Assembly: GCA_010015805.1 (NCBI GenBank)
Contig: ML978145.1
Span: forward strand, 1-64,000
Length of the DNA: 64,000 nucleotides
Origin: Rhizodiscina lignyota
Lineage: Eukaryota; Ascomycota; Dothideomycetes; Aulographales; Rhizodiscinaceae
Reading direction: 5' to 3'
Position numbers and translations under genes: made by a program. Below, in pieces: positions 35,301 through 46,774 of the stretch (positions are counted from its first letter, which is position 1; each line of letters begins with the position of its first letter). The notes under the pieces are model-generated. The model saw nothing but the letters and a program-made list of their open reading frames with translations. It was not told the DNA's origin and did not search any database.

Positions 35301-36767
35301 ATGAAGAGCCAAATGGAGAACCAAATGGAGAGCCAAATGAAGCACCAGATGGAGAGACAGATGAAGAACCAGAATTCGATGAACCAGATGAAGACCCAGA
35401 TGAAGAGCCAAATGGAGAGCCAGACGAAGAGCCAGAATTCGATGAACCAGATGGAAAATCAAATGAAGAGCCAGATGGAGAACCAGATGGAGAGCCAGAT
35501 GATGAGCCAGATGGAGAACCAGATGGAGAGCCAGATGATGAGCCAGATGATGAGCCAGATGATGAGCTAGATGATGAGCCAGATGATGACCGAAATGATG
35601 AACCAAATGGGGAACCAAATGGTGAGCCAGATGATGACCCAAATGGTGAGCTAAATGGTGAACCAAATGGAGAGCCAGACGATGAACCAGAATTCGATGA
35701 ACCAGATGAAGAACCAGATAAATAACCAGAGCCAGAAGTCGGTTGTGGTTCTGAAGCGGTCTTTGAAGCCTCAGCCGCAGCAGATTCGATTGCTTCAACT
35801 ATCCCTTCTGCATTCACGCTTGTCATAGTTTGTGCAGATGCCGATATGAGTGAGCCGCTACCAAGTAATAGCGACTCTGAGACCGAAGGAAAACCAGGAG
35901 TTTGGGAGCCAAATAAAGAAAGGCTCCAAATTCCGTTACTAGTTCGGAAACGTACAGGTGGAAGGCCAGCGCCCATAACCATCGCAGTACTAAGTGTGGA
36001 TCCTCCAACCACACTTGGAGAGCTGGGAGATATCGTCGCTTCATTGAGCGTGCTTAATGTTGTTCGCCCCAAACTTTGAGACTGATCTTGACGTACTACG
36101 AAGGTCGAGAATCCATTGAATGGCACAGAGGGCGAATCAGTCCCGGATATCGCCACTTGGTCAAGGAGGTATATTACGCCTTCAATGTGTTCCCAGTCTT
36201 TGCTCTGCAGGTCTATGGTTTGCTGCGCAACCATTTGATTCTCGCCTGTTCTTGTCGCGTAGAGGATAATTGGAGATAGAATCGCAACTGTCACGTCCAC
36301 AAGCCTGGTGGAGAAGGATGTGTCTCCAAAGACTGGCTGTGCAAGGGTATGTGGTGGAAAGACGGGTGAAGTAAGCGGAGATCCGGCATTTTGCGGCAAG
36401 ATCCTGTCGTCGGCATTGCCTTCATTGTTCTCTTCACTAGAAGCCACTACCGTTCCAAAGTCGTATCGGTCCTCATCCAGCCTCATATTTTGTATCCCAA
36501 GTAAACGTGGATGCGACGAAATGGATGGCATATTCGAGTACGCGGCCGGCGTAGAAGTTTCGACATCCTCGACGCGAGGCGAATCGTCGATGTGTGTTTC
36601 GTAAATGGTCGTCCATACTGTAATGGTCGATGTTTTGCGATGCTCGCAAGCAGGGAGCGAGCCTGTCCTTCGTGTTAACGCCAGAAATCGGGCGGGAGCC
36701 GTTTTCACTCACTTCTAGCAAAGCTGGTGAGAGCCCCCACTATGAGCCACACAAACCCAAGGTTCAT
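29395..36767 (-). CDS. Giant secreted Ser/Thr-rich mucin-like protein
   Basis: A short first exon (36767-36713) encodes a signal peptide, MNLGFVWLIVGALTSFA. A 50-nt intron leads into one exon of 7.3 kb (36662-29395), about 2440 residues in all. Order of parts: a Val/Thr-rich domain of about 300 residues; a Gly/Ser/Pro/Phe repeat (about 330-490); two cysteine-rich PAN/apple-like modules (about 610-700 and 780-840); a dibasic HRRFRR site near 915 that Kex2 could cut; some 1350 residues that are overwhelmingly Ser, Thr, Glu and Ala; and a third cysteine module (about 2285-2380). Hundreds of O-glycosylation sites are expected. The C-terminus is not hydrophobic, so no GPI anchor is evident. It is probably a cell-wall or matrix glycoprotein or adhesin; the function is unproven. 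Confidence 0.8.
35260..35725 (-). repeat. 6/12-bp coding minisatellite in the mucin gene
   Basis: On the plus strand units close to GATGAGCCA / AATGGAGAGCCA repeat for about 465 bp; on the coding strand they encode SGS-type units (GSPSGS, GSPFGS, GSSSGS). Units are multiples of three bases, so copy-number change would preserve the frame. Copies differ by single bases, mainly swapping Ser for Phe or Pro. Confidence 0.85.
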
Positions 36768-37651
36768 ATCGCGAACGGCATGTTTGCTGGATACCGCAAA
36801 GCATCTGCAGTTCCTCCACACGTGATCCCAGCGCTAATCTGTGTCTCGCATTGTGAATTGGGAGTCGGAGGACGCGATTTATTGTATTTCGACGACGCGA
36901 GGTGGCTTCCGTGCTTGATAGGTTGCTGGGACGATAGTAGAATAGGAATTTTGGCTCTGGAGTTCTTCACGAAAAAATTGCATGGCACCGATTTGAAGCG
37001 AACATTCCTGGGCTGGAGAACAAAGAACATGAAGTCGAGGAATGCAACGTAGCCAAGACAGAGAACTACAACCGCTCAACGAAGAGAGCTGTCGAGAGTC
37101 AAAGTAGTAGCAAGAATACCATACCTACTACGTTGGACGGTCAACGAATTGATAATTCCTGTACGATTTCGAGACATGAGCTGGTTGATGCCAACGCGTC
37201 GCGTCTCGGCAGCCACGTGTGGCATTCCGTTCAATCATGGACAACATCCACGCCAACTGGGCTCTCGCAGATATGCCGAACATGGTGACATTTGTAGCGG
37301 CTGGCGAAGGAGGAGTATGAGGTTAAAAACGTCTGCTGCTGGGGCAAAGTTCCTTATATAGAGGATAGTTGGGCATTCGACCACGCGACAAGCGACCAGA
37401 GGATAAAGGGAAGGAGAGACGGTGAAATGCTTTTCCTCCCCGACACGAGCTCCTGGCTAGGCAGGGGGCCGATGCCGATTCCACATCCACCTGCAGGTTC
37501 GGTCATGCGATGGTGATTCCTTTAAAAGGGCAGGACTGTGGCCCTCGAGCATATGCATCTGGATTGCTCAGAGCTTGTGATTTGGTCATATTCAACAGTA
37601 TAGAGGAAAATTAGGAGAGAATGACTGACGGAACAAAATCCAGCGGCATCA
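36768..37651. other. Intergenic, upstream of mucin gene and 3' of carboxylase gene
   Basis: About 880 bp. On the minus strand TATATAAG (37353-37360) could be a TATA box for the mucin gene, but it is nearly 600 bp from the start codon, implying a long leader. Nothing else is seen. Confidence 0.45.
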
Positions 37652-40600
37652 TTACTCGAACACCATCAGAACATCTCCTGCGTTGACCATAGTGCCTGGC
37701 TTCTTAATTATTGCCTTGATCTTTTTCCCTTTCGCTTCCGTTGGGGCATAAACATTTATTTCCATTTTCATAGCTTCCAGAATTGTCACCAGGTGGCCAG
37801 CCTCCACGGTATCTCCAACGGCAACCTCCACTTTCCAGACATTAGCAGCCATTGGAGCCGCAACAGTAATCGAGTTCCTCAGCATGTCATTTAGATGCGA
37901 CTCATCGACCGGCTCGTCATCTGCTGTCTCCGCCATCCACTCTTCGTATAGCGTCTTTTCGATTGCTGCTTGCTGGTTCAATGCCTTTAGCTGGCGATCC
38001 TTGTATGCCATTACGTCCGGATCTTTCTTTGCTGCTTGGAACAGGCTATACGCTTGTTCAACATCGAAGACTCCTTCTCTCACATCCCACTCGTACTGGC
38101 CTGCTTGATACTCGGCATCCAAGCGATCATACTCTTCCACGCTGACCTCGTCAAACTTGATCAGATCGTACGGTTCAATAACCCAAGGTCTTTCGGTGGT
38201 GAATCCGGGCTTGTTTCCGAATGGATCAAACATTTCCAACGTCCGTGCCAGCATCATATAGCCACCGGGCTGTTCGATAGGGTAAAGCGAAAGAATGGAT
38301 CCACCAACTCCGACTGTCCCTCCGGGAGTGGAAACGCTACAAGCCATTTCATCAGCGTTCCTCGAGGACAGCATGATGTAAGATACTCACCGCGTTGGAT
38401 TATATTTCTGAGCAAGAAATGCTTTCGGCTAATCATTATCAGCATTACATACGGTTGACATGTACTCTAAACTTACTGCTAACGGGAAGAGCATTGGTGC
38501 TCCGCAAAGAAATCCCACAGCGACAACAACGAACTCGGTCTTGGTGAGGATTTCAAAAGCCTGGCGTCGACTTTCCATGGCATTTGCCTTCTTCAGATAT
38601 TCGACATTGTCGGGAAGATAGACAGCCTTGTTCCTCGTCGTGTCCATATATCTCTGGATGCACTCGTTTATGGCAGGATGATCGAGCACAACAGGAAGAC
38701 GAATCTCCCGACAGGGGATCTTAATGCTTACATTCGCCTCGATCGATGTCTCCAGTCCATCTATGAGACTGAGAAGGCTGCTCTGTGAGATCTTCTCGGG
38801 TTCATACTCGATCGTCAAACAGCCGATATGAGGAGTGAGAAGAAGGCCAGGCGCCTTCTCCAACTCTAATTTCTCTACAAGTAAGCGGATCCGGGAGACA
38901 ATACCAATATCGGCTGATTGTTCCCCAAATTCAACCAAGATGAAGGCATCGCCACCCTGGACGCATTAGCATGAAGAACTTGGAAAACACCGTCTTCTCT
39001 CAACACACCTGTCGATACACCACTCTGGGTCTAAGGGTACCGTTGGATGGAATCGACTTTAATATCGCAGTCGTATCACCGATGTCACTTCGTAATTGTT
39101 TAGTGCTCATGTTACTCGCTGGTGTTCCGTTCACTGTTCCGTTTATCATTATCCCACTCACTGTATTTTCAACAGACTTGATGTATGTCGCCACTACATG
39201 TTTCTGCTTGAGAGCTGATTCCAGAGAGATTGGAGTGAGAGCGACTTTGTCATCGGGGCGCAGCTGGCCAAGCTTCCACAGATCAGCTGTGACAACGGTG
39301 GAAGAGCAGATGAGTCCACCAAAATTTGGAGAATCAAATGCCAGGATCGTCGAAGCGTCTCCTCCCCAGTTCATTCCACCGGGAGAGGGATATCCGAAGC
39401 TGTTCTGATTGTCAGCCGGAAGCCCAGGTCAACGCATTGAAGCAGGCCATACTCCAGGTAGTTTGACGGGTGCGAGCCGGCCTGTAGCAGAATCAACAAT
39501 ATTCTTCACCCCAGCACTGCATAGATGAAGACTTACTTCGCCACCGTCAGAGCGCGCCCATTTCGGTGCAGGCCCGATGAGTTTGATCCCTGTTCGGTTG
39601 GAATTGTGCCCTACCCTCCAAAGGGTGTTGTACAGCATTTCCCGATCTTCAGCTGTCATGATGTCTGCGCTGTCGTGTGGGCCCTGCATGACATATACTT
39701 CCTTGATGTTGAAATCTGGTATCAATTCAACAGGGAGCGAAAACGCTTCGAATTTCTCCGCCCAGTTTGGACTTTGTTCAGAGAGTTCCAGATAGTCTCC
39801 TGCACGCACTTGGCGGCCCTGGGTCCCTCCGTACTTCAAGCTCGGCGTTGTCGCTTTGGAGCCAAATACCAGCGGAATATTTGGGAAGCCACCCTTAACA
39901 GCGAGGTAACATCGAATACCGGGCCCTTTCAGGAAACCGATCATAAGTTTCTGGCCGGCATCGATCCGCAGTCTTGACCACATTGGAACTTCTTTGCCAT
40001 CAACCGATACTGGCACTGCAGCGCCACATATAGCAATTACGGCTGCAGCGTTGAAAACGAGCTCTGGCCCGTCTAACGTAATTTCAAGAAGATCAAGGTC
40101 TTGATCATTACCGACTAGTATATTCGCAATCCGAGCGGATATGGAATCCATCGGCCCGCTCTTCGGAATACCGTGTCCCTTTTTTGGCCTTCCAACATCC
40201 TGAACGGTAGTAAAAGCTCCAGCCGAGAGGACATCAATCGCGCAAGGCCTGTATGGAAATGTATCCAGAAACGTCGTTAGCGTATTCCCTTTCCCAAAGT
40301 CGCTTGATGCTATAATCCTTTTCACGAAATCCAGGTTATTTGCGGGACCTTTAAAGGACACCTTGTATGCGAGAGCAGCTGTCATCTGAATGATTGTCTC
40401 AGCTCTTGTTGAAGCGTGCACCATCACTTTGGCAATCAATGGATCTTGGATGTGTCAATACGACTGACCTCCTCGTTGATACGACTTTCGGAGTGTACTT
40501 ACCGAAATACGATGTGATCTCTTGCCCGGACTTGACCCAAGTGTCGACTCTCAAGCTTCCATCCACAGGAATCACAACCTCCTGCAGGATACCCGGGCTG

Positions 40601-41842
40601 GGTGCAAAATTCCTTGATGGATTCTCGGCATATATCCGCACCTCGATTGCACTTCCATCAGGGCCATCTTTCACAAGCAGTCTCAGGCTTTCGATCGGAA
40701 TGCCGCCTGTTCCATGCCGTTCTCCGTCCGCTTGCAGAAGCATCAGCTCCACGAGATCTACTCCGTAGCAGAGTTCGGTGATTCCATGCTCCACTTGAAG
40801 TCTCGTGTTCATTTCCAAAAAGAAGAAGCTCCCGGTCTCATCGTCCACGAGAAATTCTACGGTACCAGCTGACTTGTAGTTCAGTGCCGATGCGTAATTA
40901 ACAGCACAGGTTGTCAGTTTCTCCCTCATTCCCGGCTTAGATTCAACAAACGGAGATGGACATTCCTCGATCACCTAATATTTTCAGCATCACAGTCGCT
41001 CTCAAACGAAAATTCTGCCCGCATACCTTCTGGTGCCTTCGTTGGATGCTACACTCGCGCTCCCCAAAGTGTACGACCTCATCGGCTCCGCCGAAGACTT
41101 GGACTTCAACATGTCTGCTTTTGGAGTAGTATTTCTCTAAGAAAACACCAGCATTCTTGAAAAGCGTCTCGCCACGACTCTGGACGCTCTTGTACTTGAC
41201 CCTGACATCTTCTGCAGAGAAGCAAACTTGAAGACCCATGCCACCTCCGCCACCAGTAGCTTTCAGCATGACCTGACAGAATCAGTAGGAACAATGAAAT
41301 CATGCACCCGAGAGAGCATACTGGAAATCCAAGCTTTTCGGCCTCTTCCACTGCAATCTGTTCACTCTCAAGCAGCTCGGTACCAGGCACAACAGGAACA
41401 CCCGTTGCAATTGCAAGTTCACGAGCGCGATGCTTCAGCCCCATAGCTGTAATGCTCTCCGGAGAAGGTCCAACGAAGACCATACCAGCATCTGCCACCT
41501 TTTGCGCGAAGCTAGCATTTTCGCTGAGAAAGCCATATCCTGGAATAACTGCGTCGACATTGTGCGCCTGGCAGATTTCGATGATGTTATCGCTGTAGTC
41601 TGTCAGAATCTTCAGCTTCGCAACAGGCTACTTTTGAGTGTATACACATCAAGATATCCGGCAACGCCTTCGGTTTTCAGCAAAACAGATTCATCTGCGA
41701 GACTGACATGGAGAGACGTTGAATCTGCAGGAGTATATATCGAGACACTTTGCAGTCCGAGCTTCGAGCATGCCCGAATGCAGCGCGCTGCTATTTCGCC
41801 TCTATTGGCCACTAGAACCTTCCGAATACTCGAAAGCCCCAT
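37652..41842 (-). CDS. Urea carboxylase-like biotin enzyme (BC-AHS2-AHS1-BCCP)
   Basis: Ten exons are proposed: 41842-41646, 41592-41322, 41272-41027, 40974-40503, 40444-39537, 39481-39453 (29 nt), 39399-39009, 38956-38477, 38428-38391 (38 nt) and 38336-37652; 1238 residues. An ATG 36 bp upstream (41878) is also in frame. The biotin carboxylase domain (1 to about 455) has RKVLVANRGE, PGYGFLSEN, KATGGGGGMG, ECSIQRRHQK and EMNTRLQVEH. The AHS2/PxpC-like domain (from about 470) has FTTVQDVGRP and the AHS1/PxpB-like domain follows (about 840-1040). The C-terminal biotinyl domain has EAMKM with the biotinylated Lys near 1201. This is the architecture of the urea-carboxylase half of Dur1,2. No allophanate hydrolase domain is attached, so the substrate need not be urea. 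The PxpA-like gene next to it suggests a 5-oxoproline-like amide or lactam. Confidence 0.88.
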
Positions 41843-42375
41843 GATTAGACGAAAATATGGGCCAAAGCCGCCAAACACAACTTCAGGAAGTTGCAGGATT
41901 CAGTCGGTTTGGGAGTGAACTAATTCGTCATACGATACATCAGAAGCATACCATTGCAAAACGAGTAAGGCATCTTACTATGATCCGCATTCCAGTTTCA
42001 CCTCCGGCGTTGATGAGCAAACTTCCTGCGGTCTGCCGAAATGGCTTATCGCTCGGTGCAGCGGGGGGCGTTCCGCCTCACGTACAAGGATACTGTCATA
42101 TCTTTCTTGCCGAGAACTGTCCGCCAGACATGGAAATTGTTCACGATCTACATATCCGCGGTTGTAAAAATGCGGAGACGAGGAGACGAGGAATATGTGT
42201 CACTCATCAATATCGTACTCTTACATAATAGCACTACCTGCCCGATTGGGCAGATGCTGACCGTCAACATCTCCAAAGGAGAAAGGAAAGATAGATATTG
42301 GACAGGTAGCAATACCTATTGCGAATGCTAATTTTTGGAAGATAAAGGTAGACTATTTGTTATCAACATATACAA
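41843..42375. other. Intergenic between carboxylase-like and PxpA-like genes
   Basis: About 530 bp upstream of the carboxylase-like gene. GATA-factor consensus sites (HGATAR) occur at about 42044-42050 (minus strand), 42289-42294 and 42340-42345. They are spread out, so chance cannot be excluded. Confidence 0.45.
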
Positions 42376-43245
42376 CTACGACCATCCCTTTTCGGTGTTG
42401 ATCTGATCAATTGCTTTCCGACACGCCTTCGCGTTATCCAACGCCGTCGGCATATCCGAATGAATACATATGGAGAATGGCTTTCCCTTGAAATCCAGTT
42501 TCACCGGCACGCCTTCAAAGCCGATTACTGAATTCTCCTTACCAATCGACATTGTCCGAGTGTAGACATCGTCTGGAGTAGCTAGCTTGCCCTGCCCAAC
42601 GCGGACGAGCTTCTTGTTATTGTCAAAGAAGATATCCACGTACGCTTCTTCAACAAAGATGAGGCCGTACTTCTCACACAGCGCCTTCTCTTCGTCGGAT
42701 CCAATGGCGCCATAAACCGGCACGCCAAATGTGGCGCATGCTTTAATGACAGCTTCGCATATTGCGAGGTCGCGCTGCATGTAGAAGAAGAGTTCCCCGT
42801 GCGGCTGCTTCGTGTTTAGTTCAATTCAACTGGCCGGAGAGTGAAAATACCTTGATATGATTCAACGGCACACCCTCGGCCTTGAGAAAAGCAGTGAGAG
42901 CTCCAACTTGGTAGAGAATCATCGCATACATGTCCTCAGGGTCAATTTCTACCTTGCGACGTCCAAATCCGATGAGGTCTTGAAGACCAGGATGGGCACC
43001 GATCTTGACTCCGTGCTCTTTAGCCAACTTCACCGTTTTGCGCATAATAGATGGATCGCCTGCGTGAAACCCACAGGCGATATTTGCGACATCTGCTAAT
43101 TTCATGAGTTCCTCATCCGGTCCCTGTTCATAGCGTAAGTTAGCATGACCGAAGCCGAAGTCAGGCTGGCTCATACCATCTTCCACCGCCCGAACCCCTC
43201 ACCCATATCGCAATTAATTTCGAGCTTCTTCACGATATTCTCCAT
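42376..43245 (-). CDS. LamB/YcsF family protein (5-oxoprolinase subunit A-like)
   Basis: Three exons (43245-43177, 43123-42851, 42804-42376) give 256 residues, the standard length. Family motifs are all present: [39 protein letters not shown] and HIKPHGELFF. The bacterial homologue PxpA acts with PxpB and PxpC to hydrolyse 5-oxoproline to glutamate with ATP. PxpB and PxpC correspond to the AHS1 and AHS2 domains found here in the neighbouring carboxylase-like protein, so all three components are side by side but two are fused to biotin domains. The start codon at 43245 is chosen because it directly precedes the conserved KLEINCD segment. No targeting signal is evident; probably cytosolic. Confidence 0.88.
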
Positions 43246-43972
43246 GATATGTGGCCTGGTTAGAATTGGATGACGCTTGCAGAATGTTTGGTGTCTCACG
43301 TTGCTGCGGAGTATTGGAGGATGTCGGCATCTTGGCCCGTTCGCAATGGAGTGAGACTCCGTCGCACCGAACGTCACCGCGAATTTCTCTCACGTCACAT
43401 CCTCAATTCTTATTTTCAACTCACGGACACCGTTCCGCGTTTCAATCCATGTTCTCCAGCACAGATGGCTTTCTCCGGTTCCAGCTGGACGTCTCTCTTT
43501 CCCGGTGCAGTCAAAAATCCCCGTTGAAATTCCGGCTAACTACGACCCTTGCTTCCGATCGCCACATCAACAGATAAAACGTCTTATCGTCCATCCTCGG
43601 ACAAATCGACCATTAACTTGAACGTACAGTACCCTGGGGCTGATAACACCTTGAGTGATGCCAAAATGTGATGCGAAGTCAGGGCTTACATTGTTCAAAT
43701 CATTGCGGGCAAAATTGGTAGGGGAACATGCAGCCGATGCACGTACATGGAAAAGTGCGCAGTATCAATTCAAGGAAGCTTGCGACATCGTCACAATGAA
43801 GAAGATGTGCAAGGTTCTGTACACTATGGTCTGGATTCCTTGTCGGACAATCCGACCTGTACCTGTACTCCTTGTTGTACCTCCGCGTTGTTTCCTCCTT
43901 TCCTCCTTCATGGCTTGAATCAATGTCAGAGCTGCTAAACAAACATCTCTTTCAATTTCTATATTCGGCACA
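43246..43972. other. Shared divergent promoter region, PxpA-like and DUR3-like genes
   Basis: The 727 bp between the two start codons should contain both promoters. Three GATA-factor sites cluster in its middle (separate entry). No other gene is supported. Confidence 0.6.
43572..43646. promoter_or_regulatory. Cluster of three GATA-factor (AreA-type) sites
   Basis: AGATAA (43572-43577), CTTATC read as GATAAG on the minus strand (43583-43588) and TGATAA (43641-43646) all fit the HGATAR consensus of fungal nitrogen GATA factors. Clusters of this kind between divergent genes are typical of nitrogen-catabolite control, as in nitrate and urea utilisation genes. Binding itself is inference. Confidence 0.5.
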
Positions 43973-46334
43973 ATGGCAGGCACTTTGTTACCTCAAGGCG
44001 CTGGATATGGCATCATCATTGGATTTGGGGCCCTTTTCGCCCTTGGCATGTGGGGACTCGCAGTGCTTCTCGCCAAATTCCACAACGAAGTCCAAGGGTC
44101 GGAGATGTTCATGACAGCGAAACGCTCCGTACGAACTGGACTTGTAGCTTCTGCAGTCGTGAGTTCGTGGACGATTGCGGCTACATTACTCACATCCTCT
44201 ACATGGGCGTTCGAATTTGGAGTCTCGGGTGCGTATTACTATGGAGCGGGAGCAACTGTGCAAATCTTCGTCTTTGCAGGTATGGCCTTCTACGTCTGTC
44301 CGTGACGTGACATGGACCTTATAAAGCTGATTAGAAAAGTTGCGGCAATTGAGATGAAGCGACGAGCTCCCGGTGCGCATACGTTCCTCGAGGTGGCGCG
44401 CATAAGATACGGTACAGCAGGTCACATTATCTTCATCATCTACTCCACCATCTATGCGATTATCAACTGTGTCAACATTCTGGTTGGAGGATCGGGAGTT
44501 TTCACTGCTTTGACTGGCATGAATGTAATTGCCGGTGTCTGGCTGTTACCGGTCGGCGTTGTGATATATACTTTGACCGGTGGAATTAAAGCAACCATCT
44601 TGACAGATTACACTCATACCAGTAAGTAAATGCCCATTGCCCTACGATTTATTTTCATTCAAAGATACGTCCGTTACAATAGCGAGACTAACTTCTTCTC
44701 TAGTCGTCATCTATGCGATGGTCCTCGCGGGACTGTTCGTCGTATACACTAGCAACGATGTTCTCGGAAGCCCAGACAGAGTCTATGATCTCCTCCGCGA
44801 CGCGGCAAAGACTGCGCCGGTACCTGGAAATGCTGGCGGTGAATACGTAACAATGCGATCACAGAGCGGCGTGCTCTTGGGTGTCGTCTTTTGGTGCGCC
44901 GTGTTTGGAACAACAATCGATGTGCAGCTATTTCAGAAGGCTGTCAGGTATTTCTTCCGTTGATGACTCTAAGCTCATAATTGACTTCCTCATAGCGCGG
45001 ATCCTGTCAGCACCCTTCCAGGTTACATGATTGGAGGATTGGCATGGTTCAGCATCCGTGAGTATCTTGAACTGTGGGATTCCCAGCTGGTACTAATGAA
45101 TTTTGTTAAGCATTCTGCCTTGCAACAACATTTGGCCTCGCCGCTAGAGCACTGCAAGGATCACCGGGAATGCACACGCTCGATGCCGACGACATATCCC
45201 ACGGCTTGGCTTTGCCATACGCGGCACAAGCTCTTATGGGCAAGGGTGGATCATTCTTCGTCCTTCTCATGACATTCATGGCATGCACGTCTGGATTTTC
45301 AGCAGATATCGTCTCAATCGCGGCCGTATATACGTACGATATTTACAGTGCATACATCAGCCCGACGACATCTGGCGGGAAGCTTCTGCGGATGTCTCAT
45401 TTTGCTGTCATTGTTTGGGCTGTGTGCATGGCAGTGATTGCCACTGGTATTTCTCAGACATCGATCGGTGTCAATTATCTGGTTACTTGCATGGGTATGG
45501 AATGAAGGGTAGCACTAATAACATGATGAGCTGACTGCCCGACAGGCGTCTTCACCGGCTGTGCCGTGTTCCCGATATACAGTACGCTTCTGTGGAAACG
45601 ACAAAACAAAATCGCAATCACTGTAGCCCCAGTGCTCGGTAGCATAACCGCAATCGGCTCATGGTTAGGCAGCACACATGCTCTGGAAGGAGCAGTGACT
45701 GTCGCGAGTACTTCACAGACGATCCCTCTTGTAATCGGAAATGCGGTATCGCTGTTCAGTGGCGCGATATACTCCATTATCCTCACTTATGCATTCGGCC
45801 CGGATGACTTTGATTGGAGTCGATTAAAGACGGATATCATAGTCGTCGACGACAGTGACATTCAAGGTCTCACTGCAGAACAGCTAGCCGAGCAGAATGC
45901 GGCAGAGCTTCTGACTCCCGAAGCTGACAGAGCACTGAAGAGGGGGAAGTGGCAAGCGATGCTGATCGCAGCTATTCTTTGCGCCATCTTTGTCATTCTC
46001 TGGGTAAGTTACACTTTTCTGAGCAGCAGTGAGGTTGGGAACGTACTGACAGGGCTTGAAGCCGATGCCAATGTATGGCACAGACTACATCTTCTCGAAG
46101 CCATTCTTCCGCTTCTGGGTCGCATTAACATTTTTGTGGGCCTTTGGAGCTACTCTGATAATAACGCTTATGCCGCTGATCGAGGGAAGGAAGACAATTG
46201 CCATGTTCTGGAAATTTGCAACTGGCAGGCGTGTTTCCAAACCGGAGATGGTAGAAGGAGAACAGCAGCCTTCAGATTCTGACGAGAGAGTTGCTCAAAT
46301 CAATGTGAGTAAAACAGATATGGAAAAGGTCTAA
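43973..46334 (+). CDS. DUR3-like sodium:solute symporter (urea/polyamine permease family)
   Basis: Seven exons: 43973-44279, 44340-44621, 44704-44947, 44996-45057, 45111-45494, 45546-46003 and 46062-46334; 669 residues. It is a plasma-membrane transporter of the SSS family. Diagnostic segments are LPQGAGYGIIIGFGA at the start, KRSVRTGLVASAVVSSWT, KRRAPGAHTFLEVARIRYG, TGGIKATILTDYTHT and SADIVSIAAVYTYDIYSAYISP. These follow yeast Dur3 and its fungal homologues closely. About 14-15 hydrophobic segments are visible. The first splice acceptor is placed at AAAAG before TTGCGGC because only this gives the family reading FAVAAIEMKRR in phase. It shares a promoter region with the PxpA-like gene, so it is likely the uptake step of that pathway. 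Confidence 0.9.
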
Positions 46335-46774
46335 GAGAGCTTTGTAGAAATAGACGACACAATCGATATCCACTTACGCTACGTTAATGTGCTCCGTTTC
46401 CTGCGAGGAACCACAGATTAGCAGGTCTTGCTCATCTGTCAAGCTGACCCGCGGAAGCTCAACAAATCCAATACAATATTACTCAGGAAATCTCACAGGC
46501 GTCAGGTTGAGCAGAAGTTTCGTGTCTTCGTCTCATAAGCTTTCTCGTATATTAATCACGGCCTCTCAGGAGCCGGAGAGGCAAGATCCGTTGATGACAT
46601 AATACAGCGCAAACCGCGGCTGCTTTCCGCGGCTCAACCCCGACCCCCCGCAACCTCCTTCTCCTCTCCATTTGAGAGTCCGTGCAGCTCTCATACTCAT
46701 ATCAGGGCTTCCATCCGCGGCCATGATCCAGGCAATAGAGTTGAAACCCTACCGCATCGGACGACACCGCGTGG
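46335..46774. other. Intergenic, promoter of the Zn2Cys6 gene
   Basis: About 440 bp between two plus-strand genes. A GC-rich CCGCGG palindrome occurs near 46615-46640 and again near 46717-46722. It resembles CGG half-sites used by Zn2Cys6 factors and could allow autoregulation, but this is speculative. Confidence 0.35.

Noticed and set aside
30524-35725. Long open frames on the plus strand across the mucin gene, including an acidic repeat frame at 35177-35725
   Set aside because: They are the complementary shadow of Ser-rich codons. They lack separate starts, domains or splice structure, and the minus-strand frame of 2440 residues with a signal peptide explains the region.
43171-43377. Upstream in-frame start for the PxpA-like protein adding 44 residues
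   Set aside because: The extra segment has no targeting signature and is not part of the family; the ATG at 43245 directly precedes the conserved start.
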